Positions 1 through 7,554 of a stretch of 13,172 nt of DNA are shown here, in pieces (positions within the stretch are counted from its first letter, which is position 1; the number at the start of each line of letters is the position of its first letter). This DNA comes from Deltaproteobacteria bacterium. Its GTDB lineage: Bacteria; Bdellovibrionota_F; JAHFAK01. A program made the translations under genes and the position numbers. The notes under the pieces are model-generated. The model was not told the DNA's origin and ran no database searches. It saw nothing but the letters and a program-made list of their open reading frames with translations. Location of the stretch: the NCBI GenBank assembly GCA_023250585.1, contig JAHFAK010000054.1:1780-14951 (forward strand), read 5' to 3'.

Positions 1-1733
1 TCAAAGACATTCAATGATTGAGTATTGAAGCTATCATTTTCCCCGTGTGGGATATGAATTTTTCGTGCGCGTACGAGCGAATAAATTTTTTCTTTCATAG
101 GGTGGTCTAAGTCAGCGCCGACTATTTTCCAATTATTATCAACCTTAGGTTCAATAACTTTTTTTTCTCGTACATACTGGGCAATCAGCGTTTGCATGGT
201 TGCATCTGGCCATTTTTCAAGGGAATCAAAGACTTTATCTTTTTCTTCCAAATAGCCATCGTGAGCAAGTGCGCCAAATCGATAGTTATTCATAGCAATA
301 GTGAATGTCATATCATCAGTTACCGGTTTACCTTGAAAGTTTAAATTTTTGATTCGTTTTCCTGGTTCTTGCGAGATATCTATTTCATAAGTAACACCAG
401 AAAACATATCGTAATTATAGTGACGGATATTTCCATCAAAGCTAATCGTTACATCGCCCGGTTTGTAGGTATTGAAATAGCGCGCTGACCATTCCATATA
501 CTTTTTTAATTTTTTACCGGAAATTTTTGCTGCAATTAAAGTATTGGGATATTTATAAATATTAATTATGTCTTTATTTTTAAATGCGCCTTTTTTAATA
601 TTCATATCTGATTTGAATAGAGAACTGGAGGCAATATCAGCTTTGGTAAAATATAATTCTACGGTATTAATCAGATCATTAATTGCATTATCCTGTAATG
701 GTAAAAGAGAAATTCCGGGAAGAAGCTCTCTTTTTTTTAAAAAATCTTGAGATACTTCTGCAATAATTTTATTTGCTTCCTGTCGAGAAGCCAGATGAAT
801 CCACTCATATTTTTTTTCCAGTTTTGTATCAGCTGCATATTTTCTTGTGTCTATATTTTCTGAAGCTTTTTCTACAATTTTCCACTCCTCATTTTTTTTA
901 CGGAGTTTAAGAACGATCTTTGATACTCGCTCGCCCTTATAACTTGGATCAACTACAAGAGTCGTACCAATGGTAATTCCTGGAATATCTCTATGCGCAT
1001 GACCTGAGACAACGACATCAAGCCGTGGGTTTGTTTCGATAATAGATCGAACGCCATCAGAATGAGAGTACTCAGTATCAAGACCAATATGAAATGCTCC
1101 AACGACGACATCTGCTTTACCCTGTAGTTCCTCGAGTACTTTTTTTGTTTCTTCAACAGGATTTTTAAACTCAAGTCCGACATAATGGTCTGGGTAGGCT
1201 CCTTCCCAGCGAGGGATGTTGGGTGTAATCATGCCAATAACGGCAATGTTAATTCCATCTTTCGTACTAATTTTATACGCATCATATACTCGTTTGCCTG
1301 TTGTCGTACTATAGATATTAGCGCCTAATACCATTGCGTGTGATGTTTTCACGGCTCGTTCTAATATCTCTAATCCAAAATTGAATTCATGATTGCCCAG
1401 TGTCCAGGTATCGTAGCCAATATCGTTCATGACTTCGATAATCGGACTTTTTGCTTCTCTATGAAAAAGATTAATGTAGTTACCTTCGATAGTATCACCC
1501 GCATCAACGAGAATAACATTTTTGTATTGTGCACGTGTTTCTTTTACTACAGAAGCTATTTTAAGATACCCTGCGGCCGTATCTTTTTCATCGTGCGCAT
1601 AATCCCACGGAAAAATTCGTCCATGGAGATCGGAAGTTCCCAAAATAACAATGGTAACTTCTTTATCATGAGCATGGACGAGTGAAATAAAAAGAAAACT
1701 CAGCGAGAGAATATAGGCAAGATTTTTTTTCAT
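1..1733 (-). CDS. Exported 5'-nucleotidase / 2',3'-cyclic-nucleotide phosphodiesterase (CpdB/UshA/YfkN family), 3' end outside window
   Basis: My own translation from ATG at 1731-1733 stays open for 577 codons to the left edge, so the C-terminus is missing. Residues 1-21 form a signal peptide (MKK, hydrophobic core, cleavage after VHA), so the protein should act in the periplasm. The calcineurin-type metallophosphatase motifs are all present in order: SDLHG (D35, H37), DAGD (77-80), GNHEF (N114, H115), AFHIG (H215) and GHAH (H245, H247). A 5'-nucleotidase C-terminal domain follows, with an NNYRFG motif that resembles CpdB/YfkN more than UshA. The family hydrolyses nucleotides or cyclic nucleotides so that nucleosides and phosphate can be taken up. 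It starts 39 bp after the stop of the heme-oxygenase-fold gene, so the two are probably co-transcribed. The substrate cannot be decided from sequence. Confidence 0.9.
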   Translation of the reverse strand, partial: MKKNLAYILSLSFLFISLVHAHDKEVTIVILGTSDLHGRIFPWDYAHDEKDTAAGYLKIASVVKETRAQYKNVILVDAGDTIEGNYINLFHREAKSPIIEVMNDIGYDTWTLGNHEFNFGLEILERAVKTSHAMVLGANIYSTTTGKRVYDAYKISTKDGINIAVIGMITPNIPRWEGAYPDHYVGLEFKNPVEETKKVLEELQGKADVVVGAFHIGLDTEYSHSDGVRSIIETNPRLDVVVSGHAHRDIPGITIGTTLVVDPSYKGERVSKIVLKLRKKNEEWKIVEKASENIDTRKYAADTKLEKKYEWIHLASRQEANKIIAEVSQDFLKKRELLPGISLLPLQDNAINDLINTVELYFTKADIASSSLFKSDMNIKKGAFKNKDIINIYKYPNTLIAAKISGKKLKKYMEWSARYFNTYKPGDVTISFDGNIRHYNYDMFSGVTYEIDISQEPGKRIKNLNFQGKPVTDDMTFTIAMNNYRFGALAHDGYLEEKDKVFDSLEKWPDATMQTLIAQYVREKKVIEPKVDNNWKIVGADLDHPMKEKIYSLVRARKIHIPHGENDSFNTQSLNVF

Positions 1734-1772
1734 TAAGATAATTTTCCGTTTTCACGAATCCTGCAGAATGCT

Positions 1773-2594
1773 TTATCTCTTCAATCTATCGTTATTAAGT
1801 CCGTCCCAAAAGGTTTGTACGCCAATAAGCATTTCTTTTCCGGTTTTTATAAATTTTTCTTCACTAAATTCAGGGTAAAAATAAACTTCTTTGAGTTCAT
1901 CATGAGTATGGCCGGCATGCTGATCTTCAACTTTATCATGCCATTTAAAAAAGCTAAGCGGAAGATTCGGAAGTTTATTTTTTTTAAATCGTTCTAAGCC
2001 TTGAATTAATTCTTTCCAAAATCCAGCGGCTGCCCAATTTTCGACGGCATAGCTAGCACCAGAACCAACACTGAAATCTTCACTTCCATAAAGACGATCG
2101 AGTTCATCCATAAAATGCAGGGTTGTTTTTGTCCCATGCTTTCGTTTTCCTAAATCATTAAATCCCAAATCGAGCGGCCTGCCAAAATCAAGCATCCATT
2201 CAAAATGTGCGGCTTTAAACAGAAAACGTCCTCCATCGACGGTTCCTTCGGTGCTTACTAAAATACTTTCTTCATCATTTTCTGTGTTTTTTTGTATTTC
2301 TTTTTTCTTATTTTTATTATTGAAAACCGTTCCCAATTCACTTGCTAATATTTCTTTTGATTTTCTCATTTCTTCAAGGCTTGAAGCATTGATTACTTTT
2401 TTGAGTTGAGCAACCATAAACCAATTCGAAAATACGGAAAACTGAACTGCAAAATGACGAACTTCTTGGAGTGATAAATCCGCTTCTTTGAACCATCTGG
2501 TATATTTATTATTCGTAATAATTTCGTGGGTCATGAGTTCAGATTGGATTTGTTCTTTGAAACCATTATAATCATTTTGTGATCGTGTAACCAT
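1773..2594 (-). CDS. Heme-oxygenase-fold diiron-type protein (CADD/HDO/PqqC-TenA superfamily)
   Basis: A 273-residue helical protein without signal peptide, so cytoplasmic. It carries a set of residues arranged like the six iron ligands of heme-oxygenase-like diiron oxidases such as CADD and UndA: E86 in SELG, H130 in KAAHFEW, E185 in AVENW, then H219-xxx-E223-xx-H226 in WHDKVEDQH. A Lys/Asn/Glu-rich insertion (about 93-112) separates E86 from H130, which are only a few residues apart in CADD. E223 replaces the more usual Asp. Family members perform O2-dependent chemistry, for example p-aminobenzoate formation by CADD and fatty-acid decarboxylation by UndA; the substrate here is unknown. The start is fixed by AAAGGAG six bases before ATG. 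A sigma70-like promoter lies 30-58 bases upstream. It is probably the first gene of an operon with the nucleotidase. Confidence is good for the fold, moderate for the diiron site. Confidence 0.72.
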   Translation of the reverse strand: MVTRSQNDYNGFKEQIQSELMTHEIITNNKYTRWFKEADLSLQEVRHFAVQFSVFSNWFMVAQLKKVINASSLEEMRKSKEILASELGTVFNNKNKKKEIQKNTENDEESILVSTEGTVDGGRFLFKAAHFEWMLDFGRPLDLGFNDLGKRKHGTKTTLHFMDELDRLYGSEDFSVGSGASYAVENWAAAGFWKELIQGLERFKKNKLPNLPLSFFKWHDKVEDQHAGHTHDELKEVYFYPEFSEEKFIKTGKEMLIGVQTFWDGLNNDRLKR

Positions 2595-2623
2595 ATTTTT
2601 CTCCTTTAAAAAAGGTTTTTTCG

Positions 2624-2652
2624 AATATAAATAACTTACTTCATCATATCAA
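2624..2652 (-). promoter_or_regulatory. Sigma70-like promoter for the diiron-protein/nucleotidase operon
   Basis: On the minus strand, TTGATA (2647-2652) and TATATT (2624-2629) each match the consensus at 5 of 6 positions, with a 17-base spacer. This places the transcript start about 20-25 bases before the ATG at 2594. The -35 box abuts, and shares one base with, the 133-bp palindromic repeat. Confidence 0.6.
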
Positions 2653-2784
2653 GTAATACTAAGTCGCATTCAAACGCTAACTGCGTTGGCTTCGTCGTCG
2701 GCTCCTCAACGTACTCATTACGTACGTTTGCGTCGCCTTCTCCTTGCCGTCTTGTTATCATTTTGAATGCAACTTAGTATTACT
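2652..2784. repeat. 133-bp palindromic repeat element between acs and the next operon
   Basis: The two ends are 23-base inverted repeats, 2652-2674 and 2762-2784, with one mismatch. The left arm begins AGTAATACTAAGTCGCATTC. Inside is a second palindromic centre around AACGTACTCATTACGTACGTT-like sequence at 2708-2728, so the whole element can fold into a long imperfect hairpin. It has no coding capacity and is more GC-rich inside than its surroundings. The right arm contains the acs stop codon (2780-2782). Form and size fit a MITE- or REP-like dispersed repeat. As RNA it could also end or stabilise the acs transcript. Confidence 0.75.
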
Positions 2785-4738
2785 CTTCATTATACTGTGT
2801 CTTTAGTGTTTCGATCACTGCTGGGTCAGCAAGCGTGGTGACATTGCCCAATGCTCGTCCTTCAGCAATATCACGGAGCAATCGCCGCATGATTTTTCCC
2901 GAACGTGTTTTTGGAACATCGGCTGAAAATATAATCCGCTCAGGGCAGGCGAATTTTCCAATTTTTGTTTCAATTAAATTCATAAGTTCTTTTTCTAATT
3001 TTGGTGTTGATTGTTGGCCTGATCGCAGACTCACGAATGCAATAAGGCTTTGGCCTTTAACCTCGTGGTGTGCTCCAATAACCGCGGATTCGGCCACAGC
3101 AGGATGTTCGATAAAAATACTTTCAAGCTCGGAGGTTCCAATACGATGTCCTGAAACATTGACGACATCATCGACTCGTCCAAGAATCCAATAATATCCA
3201 TCAGTATCTTTTCGTGCTCCATCGCCAGGAAAATAAATTCCATTCCATTTTGACCAATATGTTTTTATATATCTGTCGGGATCTCCATAAATACCTCGAA
3301 GCATTCCAGGCCATGGATTTTTAATTACCAAGTAACCGGCATCCGTTTCTTTTCCATCATTGGTATAAATTGCTGGTTCAATACCAAAGAAGGGAAGGGT
3401 TGCGCTGCCTGGTTTTGTTGAAATTGCTCCAGGCAGAGGTGTGAGCATTATGCCACCGGTTTCGGTTTGCCACCATGTATCCACAATAGGACACTTTTCA
3501 TTGCCAATTATTCTGTGATACCACATCCATGCTTCTGGATTAATTGGCTCTCCAACGGTTCCAAGAAGTCTCAATGATGAAAGATTATATTTTTTGGGCC
3601 ATTCATCTCCCCATTTCATAAATGTTCGAATTGCTGTGGGAGCGGTATAAAAAATAGTTACTCCATAATCTTCAATGAGTTTCCAGAAACGACCTTCATC
3701 GGGAAACTGTGGGGTGCCTTCATACATCAAAACAGTTGCGCCATTGAGCAGAGGTCCATATACAAGATAGCTATGTCCCGTAACCCAACCAATATCTGCC
3801 GTACACCAAAATACATCGGTATCATGAAGGTCAAAAACATATTTTGAGGTGAGATATGCATACGTCATATAACCACCCGTTGTATGCATAATACCTTTTG
3901 GTTTTCCTGTTGTGCCACTGGTATAGAGTAAAAAGAGCATGTCTTCACTATCCATTACCTCTGCTTCATGTTCTGAAGAAACTTTGTGATACAGCTCATG
4001 ATACCAATGATCTCTGTTTTTTTGTAGTGTACAGGGAAATACCGCATCCTCTTTTCGTTTAATAACAAGAACATTTTCAATTGTTGCTGAATCCTTAATA
4101 GCTTCATCGACGGTACTTTTTAGTGGCAGTACTTTGCCGCGGCGATAACCGCCATCGGCAGTAATGACGAGTTTTGCTTTGCAATCATCAATTCTATCTT
4201 TAATTGCATCAGCTGCAAAGCCAGCAAAAATGACTGAATGAACAGCCCCAATACGAGCACATGCTAAAACACAAATGGCGAGTTCAGGAATCATAGGAAG
4301 ATATATAATGACTCGATCGCCCTTTTGTATTCCTAAATACTTCAGAACATGCGCGCATTTTTTTACCTCTTGCGTGAGTTGCCAGTAACTGAAAGATTTT
4401 TTATCTCCTGGCTCGCCTTCCCACAGAAGCGCTATTTTATTTTTTCTCGCTGTAGTAAGATGTCGATCAAGTGCATTATAGGCAATATTTGTTTTGCCAC
4501 CTTCAAACCATTTGTAAAAGGGAGCTTCTTTGGTATTGAGAACGTTTTTCCATTTTTTAAACCAATGAAGTTCTTCGGCAACATTTCCCCAAAAGCTTTC
4601 ATTATGCTCAATGCTTTCTTTATAGATTCGTTCATAGTCTTTTAAGGAAGAAATATGAGCATTTTTAGAAAATTCAGGTAATGGTTTAAAAAGGCGCGTT
4701 TCTTTAAGGACAGTATCGAATTCTTTAGTAGTGTTCAT
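2780..4738 (-). CDS. acs: Acetyl-CoA synthetase (AMP-forming)
   Basis: A 652-residue cytoplasmic enzyme, the same length as the E. coli protein, that activates acetate with ATP and CoA to acetyl-CoA, AMP and PPi. All ANL-superfamily signatures are present: the N-terminal acetyl-CoA-synthetase segment, the nucleotide loop TSGTTGKPKG (273-282), WWQTETGG (422-429) including the Trp that limits the pocket to acetate, FPGDGA with D506, the hinge and A8 region RVDDVVNVSGHRIGTSE (521-537), and PKTRSGKIMRR (609-619). In the last motif, Lys615 matches the catalytic lysine that is reversibly acetylated in Acs proteins. The start is well set by AAGGAGG five bases before ATG. The stop codon is supplied by a palindromic repeat. 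It has its own promoter and appears monocistronic. It implies use of acetate or salvage of protein- or lipid-derived acetate. Confidence 0.97.
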   Translation of the reverse strand: MNTTKEFDTVLKETRLFKPLPEFSKNAHISSLKDYERIYKESIEHNESFWGNVAEELHWFKKWKNVLNTKEAPFYKWFEGGKTNIAYNALDRHLTTARKNKIALLWEGEPGDKKSFSYWQLTQEVKKCAHVLKYLGIQKGDRVIIYLPMIPELAICVLACARIGAVHSVIFAGFAADAIKDRIDDCKAKLVITADGGYRRGKVLPLKSTVDEAIKDSATIENVLVIKRKEDAVFPCTLQKNRDHWYHELYHKVSSEHEAEVMDSEDMLFLLYTSGTTGKPKGIMHTTGGYMTYAYLTSKYVFDLHDTDVFWCTADIGWVTGHSYLVYGPLLNGATVLMYEGTPQFPDEGRFWKLIEDYGVTIFYTAPTAIRTFMKWGDEWPKKYNLSSLRLLGTVGEPINPEAWMWYHRIIGNEKCPIVDTWWQTETGGIMLTPLPGAISTKPGSATLPFFGIEPAIYTNDGKETDAGYLVIKNPWPGMLRGIYGDPDRYIKTYWSKWNGIYFPGDGARKDTDGYYWILGRVDDVVNVSGHRIGTSELESIFIEHPAVAESAVIGAHHEVKGQSLIAFVSLRSGQQSTPKLEKELMNLIETKIGKFACPERIIFSADVPKTRSGKIMRRLLRDIAEGRALGNVTTLADPAVIETLKTQYNEE

Positions 4739-4743
4739 AGGAT

Positions 4744-4750
4744 CCTCCTT
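4744..4750 (-). promoter_or_regulatory. Ribosome binding site of acs
   Basis: AAGGAGG on the minus strand, five bases (ATCCT) before the acs ATG. It is a near-perfect anti-16S match and settles the start. Confidence 0.8.
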
Positions 4751-4768
4751 TGGAAAAATTATGAAGTT

Positions 4769-4798
4769 ACTATACTTAATGTAAGGGAAAGGTGTCTA
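4769..4798 (-). promoter_or_regulatory. Sigma70-like promoter of acs
   Basis: TAGACA (4793-4798) and TATAGT (4769-4774) on the minus strand each match 5 of 6 consensus bases, with an 18-base spacer. The predicted start is about 25 bases before the acs ATG. No activator site is recognisable, and the upstream side is repeat sequence. Confidence 0.55.
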
Positions 4799-4911
4799 TT
4801 GAAAACGAAGAAAGAATCTACCAGTTCAGAAGGTGTGAAAAACTGAGATTTCTCGCAGACGCTCGAAATGACAGAAGACCGCACGTTGTCATTGCGAGCA
4901 TGGTCCCTCAC
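4799..4911. repeat. Remnants of GTCATTGCGA-type repeats upstream of acs
   Basis: This gene-free stretch contains a fragment that looks like the end of such a repeat (GAGATTTCTCGCAGACGCTC followed by GAAATGACAG, about 4847-4874). It also contains a second start-like piece, GTTGTCATTGCGAGC (4886-4898 region). I see no gene or RNA here. Confidence 0.45.
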
Positions 4912-5038
4912 CTGTCATTGCGAGGAGGACACGTTTTCTTGTCCGACGAAGCAATCTCAAGCAGATTCGGGATAAACTCGCAATCGTGCATATGTAAGAA
5001 GAGATTGTTTCAAACCCTTCAGGTTTTCGCAATGACAG
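4912..5038. repeat. GTCATTGCGA-type palindromic MITE/REP-like repeat
   Basis: Perfect 12-base inverted ends, CTGTCATTGCGA (4912-4923) and TCGCAATGACAG (5027-5038), enclose a second inverted pair, GAAGCAATCTC (4948-4958) and GAGATTGTTTC (5001-5011), with one mismatch. This nested layout is that of a very widespread bacterial dispersed repeat ('GTCATTGCGAGGAG...GAAGCAATCTC'). It is non-coding; the short reading frames crossing it are by-products of the repeat. Confidence 0.75.
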
Positions 5039-5060
5039 TCGCATTGGACATTTGAGTTTC

Positions 5061-5648
5061 CTATCCGCCTTCGCAGAGTACCACGGCATATGCCGTGGGT
5101 GAATGCGCGGGAGCTTTTGCGGATGTCGCCCCAGGACTTACAGGCGGATACCCTCCGTAGCCTTTGGCGAAGGAGGGTAATAAATGGTACCACGGCTTTA
5201 GCCGTGCGGCTCTATGGATAAGTCGGATATACGTGATATCTGCTGCCCATACCTGATTGGGTCGTACAATTGTTAACCCCCGAAGAAGATACGGAAAAAT
5301 GGTGTGCTCCTGTCTCCGCTTGCTCGTATTCGGACCCGGACATATTCCCGCTATTCCTATGGTTCGCATCAATCTCTGTACTCGTTTTCGATTGACCGAG
5401 TATCCATATCCCTTCAAAAATATGACCATTTTCCGACTCCCGTAAAAGGGTGTCTTCGTATACTGGGCGTCCAGTAAATTTATTAACAATACATCTTCCG
5501 CTTCGATCCCTACCGCTCGATAATAAAACCGTGATCGGCACAGTCCCAAAAGCTCGCACTGCCGAGAAATGCTTATCTCCTTGTCCTTTGAAACTAATCC
5601 CATCTTTCCTCCGTACTTAAAATCCAAGCTTTTTTTTAAGCCAATCAT
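5061..5648 (-). pseudogene. IS3-family transposase OrfB, truncated after the first catalytic Asp
   Basis: The N-terminal part is a normal IS3 OrfB: a helix-turn-helix-like segment (ISISRQCELLGLCRSRFYYR), then YGSRKMVIFLKGYGYSVNRK and KRVQRLMR. The start of the rve/DDE integrase core follows, PNQVWAADITYIRL, with the first catalytic Asp. At about 5219 homology stops abruptly and the frame reads through the GC-rich hairpin cluster to a chance stop at 5061. The second Asp and the Glu of the DDE triad are missing, so it cannot be active. OrfB normally has roughly 270-290 residues; only about 140 of this ORF are genuine. The reading frame overlaps orfA as in IS3 elements. Confidence 0.85.
5062..5215. 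repeat. Cluster of GC-rich hairpins (REP-like) fused to the broken IS3 end
   Basis: Four inverted repeats occur in about 150 bases: TATCCGCC (5062-5069) with GGCGGATA (5143-5150); the perfect 18-base palindrome CCACGGCATATGCCGTGG (about 5081-5098); CCCTCC (5151-5156) with GGAGGG (5172-5177) around GCC-TTT-GGC; and CACGGC-TTTA-GCCGTG (about 5190-5205). The second and fourth share the frame TACCACGGC...GCCGTG, so they look like two copies of one unit. The GC content is clearly higher than in the neighbours. No gene is visible. Confidence 0.6.
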
Positions 5649-5970
5649 TTTCCACCTCCACCTGTCCTATCTTCTCATACAGTTTCTCGATTAATTGTTT
5701 TTGTTCTTTTTCGTATCCTCTCGCATTACTCCCTTTCTCGAAAAGATGCGATACACTTTCCTTGACCTGCTTTTTCCATACTCCTATCTGAATCGGATGT
5801 ACTCCGTATTCTGACGCTAACTCCGTTAGACTTCGGTCTTCTTTTAATGCTGCTAATACTACCTTTGCCTTAAATTCATTACCGTGATTCTTCTTCATCC
5901 CCATAACTAAACCTCCATTCTGACACCCTAGTTCAGGGGTCTCTTCTTGTCTAGTTTTCGGGGTCCACTA
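5216..5970 (-). mobile_element. IS3-family insertion sequence, 3'-truncated
   Basis: The upstream end is preserved: TGGACCCCGAAAACTAGACA on the minus strand (5948-5967) is a typical IS3-type terminal inverted repeat just before orfA. The other end and the distal half of orfB are absent, replaced by the hairpin cluster. The preserved end directly abuts an interrupted IS630 transposase, suggesting insertion into that older element followed by a deletion. Confidence 0.8.
5617..5904 (-). CDS. IS3-family transposase OrfA (helix-turn-helix)
   Basis: A 95-residue protein with the typical IS3 OrfA start (NEFKAKVVLAALKEDRSLTELASEYGVHP, a helix-turn-helix that binds the element ends) and a C-terminal leucine-zipper-like heptad segment ending ENDWLKKKLGF. 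GGAGG lies seven bases before ATG. The end overlaps orfB at a run of eight A (minus strand), the usual site for programmed frameshifting in this family. It appears intact, but the element as a whole is broken because orfB is truncated. Confidence 0.9.
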   Translation of the reverse strand: MGMKKNHGNEFKAKVVLAALKEDRSLTELASEYGVHPIQIGVWKKQVKESVSHLFEKGSNARGYEKEQKQLIEKLYEKIGQVEVENDWLKKKLGF

Positions 5971-5971
5971 T

Positions 5972-6472
5972 AGTCAACCGGAACGAATCGACTATGAGTA
6001 CGAACGCAATGGAGTTGGTCACTTGTTTATGTTTTTAGAACCCATGAGTGGATTTCGCCACGTTGATGTTTTGACCTCTCATGATCGAAAAGATTGGGTA
6101 TATGTGATGAAATCACTCATGGAAAAGTACTACAAAGAAGCTCAAAGAGTTACGTTTGTGTTAGATAATTTATCAACACACAACCCTAAATTTTTTTATG
6201 AATTTTTGAATCCGGAAGAAGCGAGATCTTTGTTAAACCGTATAGAGTTTAAATATACCCCCAAGCATGCGAGTTGGTTGAATATGGCTGAAATCGGATT
6301 TAGTGTATTAAGTAGAGAGTGCTTAGATAGGAGAATTCCTGATCGGGAGAGCTTAACTCACGAGATTACTCTGTGGGAGAAAGAGAAAAATAAAAAGCAC
6401 CATAAGGTTACTTGGAGATTTACAACAAAGGATGCAAGAATTAACCTTAAAAAATTCTACCCATCAATTTAA
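5972..6472 (+). pseudogene. IS630-family transposase, 5'-truncated (C-terminal DDE_3 half)
   Basis: Reading back from the stop at 6470-6472, the frame is open to the IS3 junction. It begins in QPERIDYEYERNGVGHLFMF, a well-known internal segment of IS630 transposases. The remaining part carries the second acidic residue (VLDNLSTHN) and the third (ASWLNMAEIGF, Glu), with the C-terminal KKHHKVTWRFTTKDARIN. The N-terminal helix-turn-helix and the first catalytic Asp (usually in an LDE motif) are missing. A TTG at 6023 could serve as start but has no convincing ribosome binding site. The stop overlaps the end of the convergent metalloenzyme gene by 9 bases. Confidence 0.85.
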
Positions 6473-7540
6473 ACGTGGTGCTGTACTAGGTTCAATATTA
6501 TTATAAAAAAGCTGATCATTGACCATGATTTGTACTTGTGGGCAAATGAAATCAAAATGCATTTTTGTTGTAGTATTATTCGCATTAGTAGGATCGGCAC
6601 CTATACCGAGATGCATCCCTAATGATGCTTCATTTGAGGTAGCGCCCCAATTATATATGAGAGGAAAAGACGTTGTGCTTAATCCAATCCCCACTTCTAC
6701 TATTGAAGTAAAGGCGTAATGACTAAATAGTATATCATTAAAAACCTTTTCAACATATGAATTTTCTGATTCAATAGAAATAATAGTTCCAGCTTGTATT
6801 GTTAATAATACAGAATCATCTTTCAACATTTTCCCCGCATATAATATATTTTCATACAAATCTTTTTCATCACGATTTATAGAACGAAATGGAAGAATAC
6901 TCAAAGCTCCGCGGTTGCAGAGTAATGAGCCATTAATCTGATTCCCTCCATAATATAACTCTGCAGCTGGAGCAAATCGAATATCTCCTATCTCCAAAGG
7001 CCCTGATATTTCCATAATTGGACTGATATCTTCAACGGTTAATTTATAGAACACTTCTTGTTTCCCCGTAATAAATTTTAATGAATAGGGATTTTTCTTC
7101 ATTTCAAGTTTTTCAAAAAATGAATCTGCAATTTTAAGGTGCTCAAAAGGAGAGTCTTTAAGCCATCGTTCTAAAGTTTCTGTTACCTGTACTTGTGTCA
7201 GATTATAACGAGGTAGTTCTAAAGTAGTAAGTGCAGCTGACGTATGATTTTTTTCTATATACCGAAAATTTGACTTGTCTTTTGGAAAGATTGTTTCCAC
7301 CGTAAATTCAAAAATACACATAATACTATTTTTACGGTGATTTTTTTTCACCGTTTCATAGGCGTTATTACAGATACGAGCATTAATAACCATAGCATTC
7401 ATTTCCCGAAATGCATCAATAATATCAGTACTAAAATAACCTGGATCATAAAAGAGAATAATTTGAATATTATGGGAATGTTTTATTTTACTTAAGTATT
7501 CATCAAAATAGTCTAATGCTCGTTTTTTCATAAGGGGCAT
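6464..7540 (-). CDS. M29 aminopeptidase T / NicX-like metalloenzyme, second copy (C-terminus altered by IS630)
   Basis: 358 residues, paralogous to the product of 8201-9193. The C-terminal half has the family's block order: AAELYYGGNQINGS (E194), EVGIG (E282), SNEASLGMHLGIG (E304, H310) and KMHFDF (H328, D330). These match the metal-binding Glu/His/His-x-Asp set of M29 aminopeptidases and of the related ring-cleaving Fe(II) dioxygenase NicX. The canonical PGGEV loop has become APAAEL, so this copy may have another specificity. No signal peptide. It starts 14 bases after the oxygenase gene; an in-frame ATG three codons later is an alternative start. Compared with the paralogue, about 10 residues (IEPSTAPRLN) are extra at the end, where the sequence coincides with the IS630 terminus. 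Peptidase and oxygenase chemistry cannot be told apart from sequence. Confidence 0.68.
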   Translation of the reverse strand: MPLMKKRALDYFDEYLSKIKHSHNIQIILFYDPGYFSTDIIDAFREMNAMVINARICNNAYETVKKNHRKNSIMCIFEFTVETIFPKDKSNFRYIEKNHTSAALTTLELPRYNLTQVQVTETLERWLKDSPFEHLKIADSFFEKLEMKKNPYSLKFITGKQEVFYKLTVEDISPIMEISGPLEIGDIRFAPAAELYYGGNQINGSLLCNRGALSILPFRSINRDEKDLYENILYAGKMLKDDSVLLTIQAGTIISIESENSYVEKVFNDILFSHYAFTSIVEVGIGLSTTSFPLIYNWGATSNEASLGMHLGIGADPTNANNTTTKMHFDFICPQVQIMVNDQLFYNNIEPSTAPRLN

Positions 7541-7554
7541 TCTTTAAAATAATA

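Noticed and set aside
1773-2594. Assignment as PqqC or a PQQ pathway in combination with the 35-residue peptide
   Set aside because: The peptide lacks the Glu-x-x-x-Tyr pattern of PqqA, no PqqB/D/E-like genes are present, and the two loci are about 8 kb apart in separate units.
2708-2728. Palindrome AACGTA...TACGTT considered as a CRISPR or regulator site
   Set aside because: It is the inner part of a single 133-bp palindromic element; there is no array of repeats with spacers.
2835-3194. Reading frames inside acs on both strands
   Set aside because: Shadows of a gene whose complete 652-residue product matches the family from end to end.
4792-5193. Several 60-90 codon reading frames on both strands upstream of acs
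   Set aside because: They run through the palindromic repeats in several frames at once, which is what repeats produce; none shows protein-like motifs.
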